Below, piece by piece: positions 1 through 6,637 of a DNA stretch of 7,528 nt. The position numbers were made by a program, and so were the translations under genes. Source of the DNA: Methylothermaceae bacterium (lineage in GTDB: Bacteria; Pseudomonadota; Gammaproteobacteria; Methylococcales; Methylothermaceae); contig JALVSV010000038.1 of assembly GCA_027024125.1 (NCBI GenBank), forward strand, positions 1-7,528, read 5' to 3'. The first letter of the stretch is position 1, and every line of letters begins with the position of its first letter. The notes beneath the pieces are model-generated. The model did no database searches. It was not told the DNA's origin and saw only the letters and a list, made by a program, of their open reading frames with translations.

Positions 1-130
1 CATCGTAGGCGAACCACCGTTCCAGGGCGTCCTGGTACATCGGGGATGGCGCGCCACTGAAGTGAAGCTGCCACAATTGTCTGAAGGGCATCGGGCCGAC
101 ATATTGGCACCTGCCGAGGTTGAGTTATGA
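1..130 (+). CDS. DUF2760-like protein, C-terminal fragment (5' end outside window)
   Basis: An open frame enters from the left edge (first full codon at 2) and runs 42 codons to a TGA at 128-130. The translated tail reads IVGEPPFQGVLVHRGW and ends ILAPAEVEL. I recognise this as the usual C-terminus of DUF2760 proteins, a small uncharacterised family commonly found directly upstream of Hsp70-like genes in proteobacteria. No function is established for the family that I know of. The stop overlaps the ATG of the downstream Hsp70 gene as ATGA (127-130), which implies translational coupling and a shared transcript. The assignment rests on a short tail plus the gene order. The N-terminal part and any promoter lie outside the window. 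Confidence 0.8.
   Translation, partial: IVGEPPFQGVLVHRGWRATEVKLPQLSEGHRADILAPAEVEL
116..119 (+). promoter_or_regulatory. Ribosome binding site for the first Hsp70 gene
   Basis: A GAGG core lies 7 nt before the ATG at 127, inside the last codons of the upstream DUF2760-like gene. It supports 127 as the start, together with the Hsp70 phosphate-1 motif beginning only about nine residues later. It is the only clear Shine-Dalgarno seen at any junction in the window. Confidence 0.6.
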
Positions 131-2154
131 GCGAAGACAAACGATATGCCATCGGTATCGATCTTGGCACCACCAACAGTGTGGTGGCATGGGTCGATTT
201 GAACCTGTGCGATCGCGATACAGCGCCGGTCGAAGTCATGGAGATCCCCCAACTGATCGCCCCTGGTGAAGTCGAGGGACGCAGGCAACTGCCTTCGTTT
301 CTCTATCTCCCCCATCAAGACGAACTGCGTCCGGAGGACAGAGTCCTGCCCTGGCGTGAAAATGTCGATCACATCGTTGGCCAACTGGCCAGGGAGCTGG
401 GGAGCAAGACTCCAATACGCCTGGTTTCCAGTGCCAAAAGCTGGCTTTGTCATGCCGGTGTGAATCCCAAGGACGATTTCCTGCCCATAGAAGCGCCTGA
501 AGAAGTCCCCAGAATCTCTCCCTTTCGCACTTCCCTGGAATACCTGCTGCATCTTCGAGATGCCTGGAACCATCAACATCCGGAAACCCCCATCGAACAG
601 CAGGACCTGGTCATCACCGTTCCTGCATCCTTCGATCCCGCGGCGCGCGAACTGACAGCAGAAGCCGCCAGGGAGCTGGGTCTTGACCAGGCAATCCTGT
701 TGGAGGAACCCCAGGCGGCCCTCTATAGTTGGATTCAAGGAACCGAGGGGCAATGGCGCGATCAGGTCAGGGTGGGAGATATCATTCTGGTGGTGGATGT
801 TGGAGGTGGCACGACTGACTTGTCCCTGATCGCCGTCACCGAACAGGAAGGCAACCTGGAACTCAACCGCGTCGCTGTCGGTGATCATATCCTGCTAGGT
901 GGTGACAACATGGACCTGGCGCTGGCCTACGTGGTCAAGATAAAACTGGAGCAAGAAGGCAATATGCTCGATCCGTGGCAGCTCCAGGCTTTGACCCACA
1001 GTTGCCGCGAAGCCAAGGAGCGTTTATTGGCAGATCCCGATTTGCCACAGGCCGCAGTGGTCGTACCCAGCCGAGGCTCCAAACTGATCGGAGGCACCTT
1101 GCGTTCAGATCTGACTCGTGAAGAGGTGAACCGCACCCTGATTGAAGGCTTCTTTCCTCAGGTGGAGATCGAGGAAAAACCCCTGTCAAGACCCCGCACC
1201 GGTCTGACCACCCTGGGCCTTCCCTACGCCCAGGATGCCCGAATCACCGTTCATCTGGCCCATTTCCTCAGCCGTCAGATACACGCAGTGGACGAGCTGG
1301 AGGGAGTCTCCCTGCCGCAAGATGCCCGCTTCATCCACCCATCCGCCATCCTTCTCAATGGTGGGGTATTCAAAGCAAATGTCTTGTCCAATCGCGTTCT
1401 CGAGGTGGTGAACCACTGGCTGACCGCAGATGGCGCCCCTTCCGCACGTCTGCTCGAAGGTGCCGATCTCGATCTGGCCGTGGCGCGGGGAGCGTCCTAT
1501 TACAGTTACGTGCGCCAAGGAGGTGGCGTGAGGATCCGTGGTGGCACCGCCGCGACCTATTATATCGGCGTTGAAAGCGCCATGCCGGCTGTACCCGGTT
1601 TCCCTCCACCAATACGGCTGCTGTGTGTCGCTCCTTTTGGCATGGAAGAAGGGACCGAAGCCCCATTACCACCCTATGAGTTTGGTCTGGTAGTAGGTGA
1701 ACCGGTACGCTTCCGTTTCTTCACCTCGACTGTACGCCGTGAAGATCCCGTGGGTGCGCTACTCGATCAATGGTACAGTGATGAAATCGAGGAACTGACT
1801 GAAATCGAGGTCACTTTGTCCCCCGAACACCACAATCCTGGTGATGTGGTCCCGGTCCAGCTGGCTGCCACCTACACGGAAGTGGGCACCCTACAACTTG
1901 AAGCAGTTGCCAAAGATACCGGTGAACGCTGGAAGATCGAGTTCGAGGTCAGAGGGCAGGAAACACCGACTCAAGAAGCACCAACCGAAGCTGTCGGGGA
2001 ATCTTCCAGCGATAACCCTCCGGAACCTGAACCGCTGCAGGATGAGTCACATGAAACGACAATGGCTCAAAATGAGGAAGATTCAGCCAGTCCTGCCGAA
2101 CTAAAAGAGGAAGAAAGGGAACAAAAAGCTGCTTTCTGGCCCTTCAAAAAATAA
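127..2154 (+). CDS. Hsp70 family protein (DnaK-like ATPase, first of a tandem pair, acidic tail)
   Basis: Probable cytoplasmic chaperone-type ATPase. The Hsp70/actin fold motifs appear in order: phosphate-1 GIDLGTTNS (residues 10-18), a lysine in SAKSWL (K104) that matches the catalytic lysine position of Hsp70s, connect-1 EEPQAA (193-198, E194), phosphate-2 DVGGGTTD (224-231), adenosine motif LLNGGVF (409-415) and connect-2 DLAVARGA (449-456). ATP hydrolysis is therefore likely intact. After about residue 460 comes a beta-rich region with TEVGT and a conserved RW...FEVRG segment ending near 610. It is followed by a 65-residue tail (18 Asp/Glu) ending FWPFKK. There is no DnaK-type linker and no helical lid. 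It aligns along its length with the next gene, so the two are paralogues. The start is at the ATGA overlap with the DUF2760-like gene. Client proteins and co-chaperones cannot be read from sequence. Confidence 0.93.
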   Translation: MSEDKRYAIGIDLGTTNSVVAWVDLNLCDRDTAPVEVMEIPQLIAPGEVEGRRQLPSFLYLPHQDELRPEDRVLPWRENVDHIVGQLARELGSKTPIRLVSSAKSWLCHAGVNPKDDFLPIEAPEEVPRISPFRTSLEYLLHLRDAWNHQHPETPIEQQDLVITVPASFDPAARELTAEAARELGLDQAILLEEPQAALYSWIQGTEGQWRDQVRVGDIILVVDVGGGTTDLSLIAVTEQEGNLELNRVAVGDHILLGGDNMDLALAYVVKIKLEQEGNMLDPWQLQALTHSCREAKERLLADPDLPQAAVVVPSRGSKLIGGTLRSDLTREEVNRTLIEGFFPQVEIEEKPLSRPRTGLTTLGLPYAQDARITVHLAHFLSRQIHAVDELEGVSLPQDARFIHPSAILLNGGVFKANVLSNRVLEVVNHWLTADGAPSARLLEGADLDLAVARGASYYSYVRQGGGVRIRGGTAATYYIGVESAMPAVPGFPPPIRLLCVAPFGMEEGTEAPLPPYEFGLVVGEPVRFRFFTSTVRREDPVGALLDQWYSDEIEELTEIEVTLSPEHHNPGDVVPVQLAATYTEVGTLQLEAVAKDTGERWKIEFEVRGQETPTQEAPTEAVGESSSDNPPEPEPLQDESHETTMAQNEEDSASPAELKEEEREQKAAFWPFKK

Positions 2155-2157
2155 CCT

Positions 2158-4920
2158 GTGACTCAAAGTGCAAGGTATTTGGTCGGTATCGATTTGGGCA
2201 CCACTCATACGGTGGTCGCCCATGCCGATCTGTCAAAAGGACCCGAAGCCCCGATTGAACGCTTCGCCATCCCTCAATTGATTGCACCCGGAGAGATCGC
2301 CAGACGCCCTCTGTTGCCTTCATTGCGTTACCATCCGGCTCCGGACGAACTGCCTCCGAGTGCCCTGCAACTGCCCTGGCCCCCACCACAAATCGGGGAT
2401 CCGGTACCAAACGCCATCCTCGGTGAACTGGCACGTCAACTGGGAGCCAAGAGCCAGGGGCGTTTGGTCGTCAGCGCCAAAAGCTGGTTATGTCACACGG
2501 GTGTAGACCGAACTGCCGACATCCTTCCCTGGGGGGCCTCTCCGGAAATACCTAAAGTTTCCCCCCTGATTGCGGCGGCAAGCTACCTGGCACATGTCCG
2601 TAATGCCTGGAACCTGGACTTTCCGGACCATCCATTGGAACACCAGAATCTGGTGATTACGGTTCCGGCTTCATTCGATGAATCCGCGAGAACCCTGACC
2701 ATGGAAGCAGCATTACGGGCGGGACTCTCAAATCCCCGCCTTTTAGAAGAACCGCAGGCGGTCTGTTATGACTGGCTGCATAGACATCGCGAGGAAATGT
2801 CCCCCATCGACCCGTGTAAGCTGATGCTCGTGGTCGATCTGGGAGGTGGCACCATGGATCTGACCCTGATCCGGATCGAGCACGGAGATGGCACACCAAA
2901 ATTGACCCGAATCGCTGTTGGGGATCACCTGCTTCTTGGTGGTGACAATATCGATCTGATGCTGGCCCACTTGGTCGAGGAACGTCTGCTCAGTCAGGGG
3001 CAGAGGCTCTCCCCGGCTGATTTTTCCCAATTGGTCGAACAATGCCGCACCGCCAAGGAACGATTGCTTGCTACAGAGGGTCCCGAGCAGGCCACCGTAA
3101 CGTTACTCGGTGGAGGTGGCCGGCTGATCGGCGGTGCCCGCTCCGTCGCTCTGGGCAGAGAGGAGGTCCAACGAATCGTTTTGGATGGGTTTTTCCCGCA
3201 GGTCGCTTTAGAGGACCATACCCAGGGCATTCGCAGTGGTCTGGTGGAATTTGGCCTGCCCTATGTGGGTGATCCAGCGGTCACCAGACACATTGCCGCC
3301 TTCCTCAAGCTGCACAGCCGTGCCGCCTCTTCAGCCCTGGAAGACCCGGAAGCACCGCCGGTTCCAGATGCATTGTTGCTCAACGGTGGTGTTTTCCAAA
3401 GCCGGTTGATTACCCAGAGGTTGCTGCAAGTCGTCACCAGCTGGAGTAACCGGCCACCGGTACTACTGGACAATCCCCATCCGGATTTTGCCGTGGCTGC
3501 GGGTGCTGTCGGTTCAATCCTGGCTCGTCTCGGCCATCAGCCAAAAATCGGTGGCGGATCTGCACGCAGTTATTTTCTGGTCGTCGAGGGCCGGGCCGGA
3601 CAACCCCAAGGTATCTGCCTGCTTCCCAAGGGCACCGAAGAAGAACACGAAATCCTGCTGGAAGAGCGGATCTTCGCTCTCAGGCTCGGACGCCCGGTGC
3701 GCTTTCATCTGGTGTCGTCTGTTGAGGACATTGAGCATTCACCAGGAGAAATCGTCGATATCACAGCGGAGCACTTCGTTCCCCTGCCACCTCTGGCAGT
3801 GGCCCTGGGGGCTGGGGAAGATCAAGAGATCCAGGTGTATCTGGCAACCCGTCTGACTGAAATCGGCACCATGGAACTGGTATGTGTCGCTTGCGACAAT
3901 CCCAATCGGCGCTGGCGCCTTGGTTTCGAACTGAGGGGCCACAGTACCCAGGTTGTCATGCAGGATGCTTCCCACCCCCATCTGGGAGATGCTCAGACCT
4001 TGATCGCCCGGGTATTCGGCAAGAAATCCAAGGAGGTTCCCCCCAGACTGGTCAAAACCCTGCGCAGCGAACTGGAATCCTTGTTGGGACCACGCCAACG
4101 CTGGGACATCCCCTTGCTACGCGAACTTACCGACAGTCTCCTGGAAGGGAGGGTTTACCGTCGCCGCAGCGCAGAACACGAGCGCAGTTGGTTTAGCCTC
4201 ACTGGCTTTTGCTTGCGCCCGGGTTTCGGATATCCTTTGGACGAATGGCGTATCGAACAGATTTGGCCGTTGTACTCCCAAGGGGTACAGTTCATCAATG
4301 TCGTCCAGAACTGGGCCGAATGGTGGACCTTTTGGCGCCGCATCGCCGGTGGGCTCGATCAGCAGGCACAAATGACGATCCTTTCCGACATCCGCGACTA
4401 TCTCGACCCCAGCAAATCCCGTAAAGGGAAACTGGCCACCTTGGCCAAAAAACGCAGTTACGAAAACATCGTGCGCTTGGCTGCGGTATTGGAACACCTG
4501 CCCAGCAATGATAAGACCTTGCTCGGGCAATGGCTGATCAAAAGACTGGACAATCCCAAAGAACCCGAACAGACGGCCTGGGCCCTAGGCAGAATCGGTA
4601 GCCGGATACCCTTCTACGGCAGCAGCCATAACACGGTGCCTCGTGACGAGGTGACCAAATGGCTGATACATCTGTTAACCCTGGATTTCAAAAAGCGTCC
4701 CCTGCTTGGGTTCGCGGCGGCATTGCTTTCAAGGATGAGTGGCGACAGGAGCCGGGACATCGATGCCGACCTGCGCCAGCAGGTAATCGCCAAACTTCGC
4801 CAGAGCAAAGCGCCGGCATCGTGGATCGCCATGGTCAACCATATTTCGGCCCTGTCAGAAGAGGACGAACAGCGGCTGGTAGGTGAAGCATTACCACCTG
4901 GGCTGAAGTTGATCAGCTGA
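2158..4920 (+). CDS. Hsp70 family protein with C-terminal DUF3731 region (second of tandem pair)
   Basis: A 920-residue Hsp70-like ATPase, far longer than DnaK (about 640). Core motifs: GIDLGTTHT (10-18), SAKSWL (K108), EEPQA (E198), DLGGGTMD (227-234), LLLNGGVF (406-413) and DFAVAAGA (443-450). The key ATPase residues are all present. A beta-rich part follows, ending RRW...FELRG (to about 594), as in the upstream paralogue. Residues of about 620-920 form a mostly helical extension that I assign to DUF3731. It contains RRRSAEHERSW (668-678), RPGFGYPLDEW (687-697), NWAEWWTFWRR (718-728) and a HEAT-like AWALGRIGSR (807-816). The extension may be a client- or partner-binding platform; this is inference. 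The start is GTG at 2158, 3 nt after the preceding TAA, with no Shine-Dalgarno nearby, so initiation probably depends on coupling. The 3' end overlaps the opposite ABC gene by 8 bp. Confidence 0.92.
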   Translation: MTQSARYLVGIDLGTTHTVVAHADLSKGPEAPIERFAIPQLIAPGEIARRPLLPSLRYHPAPDELPPSALQLPWPPPQIGDPVPNAILGELARQLGAKSQGRLVVSAKSWLCHTGVDRTADILPWGASPEIPKVSPLIAAASYLAHVRNAWNLDFPDHPLEHQNLVITVPASFDESARTLTMEAALRAGLSNPRLLEEPQAVCYDWLHRHREEMSPIDPCKLMLVVDLGGGTMDLTLIRIEHGDGTPKLTRIAVGDHLLLGGDNIDLMLAHLVEERLLSQGQRLSPADFSQLVEQCRTAKERLLATEGPEQATVTLLGGGGRLIGGARSVALGREEVQRIVLDGFFPQVALEDHTQGIRSGLVEFGLPYVGDPAVTRHIAAFLKLHSRAASSALEDPEAPPVPDALLLNGGVFQSRLITQRLLQVVTSWSNRPPVLLDNPHPDFAVAAGAVGSILARLGHQPKIGGGSARSYFLVVEGRAGQPQGICLLPKGTEEEHEILLEERIFALRLGRPVRFHLVSSVEDIEHSPGEIVDITAEHFVPLPPLAVALGAGEDQEIQVYLATRLTEIGTMELVCVACDNPNRRWRLGFELRGHSTQVVMQDASHPHLGDAQTLIARVFGKKSKEVPPRLVKTLRSELESLLGPRQRWDIPLLRELTDSLLEGRVYRRRSAEHERSWFSLTGFCLRPGFGYPLDEWRIEQIWPLYSQGVQFINVVQNWAEWWTFWRRIAGGLDQQAQMTILSDIRDYLDPSKSRKGKLATLAKKRSYENIVRLAAVLEHLPSNDKTLLGQWLIKRLDNPKEPEQTAWALGRIGSRIPFYGSSHNTVPRDEVTKWLIHLLTLDFKKRPLLGFAAALLSRMSGDRSRDIDADLRQQVIAKLRQSKAPASWIAMVNHISALSEEDEQRLVGEALPPGLKLIS
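4021..4917 (+). other. DUF3731-type helical, Trp-rich extension of the second Hsp70
   Basis: This marks the domain absent from the first Hsp70 (residues about 622-920). It opens with a basic, helix-forming stretch, then a Trp/Arg-rich block with conserved-looking RPGFGYPLDEW and NWAEWWTFWRR, then alpha-helical pairs resembling HEAT repeats. There are no catalytic motifs I recognise. The domain boundaries are by eye. Confidence 0.65.
4913..4920. other. Convergent 3' overlap of Hsp70 and ABC transporter genes
   Basis: The plus-strand TGA (4918-4920) and the minus-strand TGA (complement of 4913-4915) lie within 8 bp. Each gene's last codons are inside the other's coding sequence. No hairpin with a T-tract is visible around this point, so any terminator must lie within coding sequence, or read-through antisense RNA is produced. 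Confidence 0.9.
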
Positions 4921-6637
4921 GATCCGTCACGACAGCATCGGTTGCCTCCACGCAGCAGGCCTTTCCGTCCTCAAGCTGATAAATACGGTCGGCAATCTCG
5001 ACAATCATGGGCTGATGGGATATCGCCAGAATGGTGATCTCTCGTTTGAGCTGCCCGATAGATCGGCAAATGGCCCGCTGACTTTCCGGATCCAGTGCAC
5101 TGGTGGCCTCATCCAGAATCAGCAATCTGGGCCGGTGCACCAAGGCACGGGCAATCATGATTCGTTGGCGCTGTCCACCTGACAGGCGTGCGCCTCGCTC
5201 ACCCACCAGGGTATCGATCCCATCCGGCAATGCAGCCACGAAATCCCAGGCACCGGCTGCCTGCAGTGCCCATTCGACATCTTTTGCCGTCAATTCAGTG
5301 TCGCCAAAAGTCACATTGGTAAAGATGGTATCGTGGAGAAGCAGATTCTCCTGGGGAACATAGCCGATCATCTGCCGCCAGGCCCGCAAATCGAGCTGTC
5401 TCATATCCACCCCATCAATCAGGATGCGGCCGCCCTGCGGATGTAGCAGGCCGATGATCAAATCAACCACCGTGGTCTTTCCAGCGCCTGAAAAACCGAT
5501 CAGTGCGGTCAGGCTTGCTGCAGGGATGGTCAGGGAGAGGTGATTGAGAACGGGTCTCCCCTCGTAGGCAAATTCCACCTGTTCCAGATCGATTCCTTTT
5601 TCCAGCGTTGGAAGGATGTTGCCTCCCAGGGGTTCCTTTTGGCTTTTGGCCTTCTTGATAGTCTTGTCGAGCGACCAATAGGCACTATCGCACACTGCCA
5701 TACTTTGATACAAACGCTGAATCTTACCCATGCCCCCCATCACCTTGCTAAGCAGCATGAGAAGGACCATGACCTCCGCAGGTGGCATATGCCAAAGTTC
5801 CAGACCCACATAGAAACCCAATGCGACCAATGACAGAAAAGCCGGCCCCTGCACCGCTTTCAACGCCTCTTTGCTCAACACTTCACGCTCCATCGCCCGG
5901 TTGAGGCGGTGGGTTTCGCTGGCTATCACCCGATCCACAAGTTCCTCGCGTCCCATGGCTTTCAAAGGCTTGACGGATTGCAGACAGTCGGTCAATTGTC
6001 GCAATAATGCTTTTCTAATCTTGGTCTGCCGTCTTCCCGCCTTGCGTGCCATTCGCACCAGGGAAAACAGGCAGGCCAAGATGATTGAGGCGCCTAGCAG
6101 ATACGCCACAGTGGCACGCCAGGAAATGGAAGCCGACACAATGACATAAGCCAACATCTGGATTGAAGCGGCGATCATAGACGTGCCAAAGAAATAGGCC
6201 TTGGAAGCCCGATCGGGCTCGCTCGACATGGCATTGGCCAAAGCACCGATCGGCTGGCGCAGATAAAACATCCAGCGAGCAGCCAATAGCGCCTTTAGCA
6301 GTGTCAGGCGCAGATCGGTGGCCACCCTCGCGATGGTATAGCCGACATATTTGTTGGCCAGCATGGTCAGGCCACTGCGCATGACGGCCCCGATCACCAC
6401 TACGGCGATCAAGACTCCAAGGGAGGGCGTCAGCCCCAACCATCTGAGTCCCTGGAGCAAGTAGGCACCCTTGCCATCTTCAGAATCCAGGTTCCCCCCC
6501 TGCTCCACAACGCTGGACAGGATCGGAAGCAGAGCCGTCATACTTACGCCTTCTACCAGTCCTGCCAAAATCAGGGCAGACATGACAACGGCGCTTTGCC
6601 ACGGATAGGCACGGACAAAGCGGAGGAGCAGGCGCAT
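4913..6637 (-). CDS. ABC transporter, fused permease/ATP-binding protein (type IV exporter half-transporter)
   Basis: A 574-residue inner-membrane exporter of the MsbA/lipid-multidrug type, expected to work as a dimer. The N-terminal half has about six hydrophobic segments (approx. 16-40, 73-93, 154-173, 175-194, 264-282, 287-306). The ATPase domain follows: A-loop tyrosine Y358, Walker A GFSGAGKTT (381-389), Q-loop Q429, signature LSGGQ (485-489), Walker B LLILD (505-509) with catalytic E510, D-loop SALD, and H-loop H541. All the residues needed for ATP hydrolysis are present, so it should be active. Its ATG shares one base with the stop of the upstream oxoamine synthase gene (TGATG), and there is no clear Shine-Dalgarno, which points to translational coupling. 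The substrate is not evident from sequence. The neighbour suggests a lipid or lipid-conjugate made from an amino-ketone precursor. A peptide or drug exporter is the alternative. Confidence 0.92.
   Translation of the reverse strand: MRLLLRFVRAYPWQSAVVMSALILAGLVEGVSMTALLPILSSVVEQGGNLDSEDGKGAYLLQGLRWLGLTPSLGVLIAVVVIGAVMRSGLTMLANKYVGYTIARVATDLRLTLLKALLAARWMFYLRQPIGALANAMSSEPDRASKAYFFGTSMIAASIQMLAYVIVSASISWRATVAYLLGASIILACLFSLVRMARKAGRRQTKIRKALLRQLTDCLQSVKPLKAMGREELVDRVIASETHRLNRAMEREVLSKEALKAVQGPAFLSLVALGFYVGLELWHMPPAEVMVLLMLLSKVMGGMGKIQRLYQSMAVCDSAYWSLDKTIKKAKSQKEPLGGNILPTLEKGIDLEQVEFAYEGRPVLNHLSLTIPAASLTALIGFSGAGKTTVVDLIIGLLHPQGGRILIDGVDMRQLDLRAWRQMIGYVPQENLLLHDTIFTNVTFGDTELTAKDVEWALQAAGAWDFVAALPDGIDTLVGERGARLSGGQRQRIMIARALVHRPRLLILDEATSALDPESQRAICRSIGQLKREITILAISHQPMIVEIADRIYQLEDGKACCVEATDAVVTDLS

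Noticed and set aside
1186..1518. 110-codon minus-strand open frame within the first Hsp70
   Set aside because: Antisense to conserved Hsp70 motifs, with no family resemblance and no ribosome site. Treated as a shadow.
4117..4530. 137-codon open frame on the minus strand inside the second Hsp70
   Set aside because: It lies wholly inside a well-supported Hsp70/DUF3731 gene, its protein resembles no family I know, and it has no start signal. Antisense shadow of GC-biased codons.
127..4920. The two Hsp70 genes as one gene split by a frameshift
   Set aside because: Each has its own complete set of ATPase motifs from phosphate-1 to connect-2 and its own beta-rich domain. They are tandem paralogues, not halves of one gene.
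6015..6443. 142-codon open frame on the minus strand in another frame of the ABC gene
   Set aside because: Fully inside the membrane domain of the ABC exporter. The translation is His/Arg/Gly-rich without recognisable motifs, typical of a frame-shifted shadow.
6494..6500. Run of seven C (seven G in the coding sense) in the ABC gene, possible phase-variable tract
   Set aside because: It is in frame as Gly-Gly codons, is short for slippage-driven phase variation, and sits in a loop between membrane segments. Similar six-base runs occur at 2531-2536 and 2561-2566, so it looks like ordinary composition.
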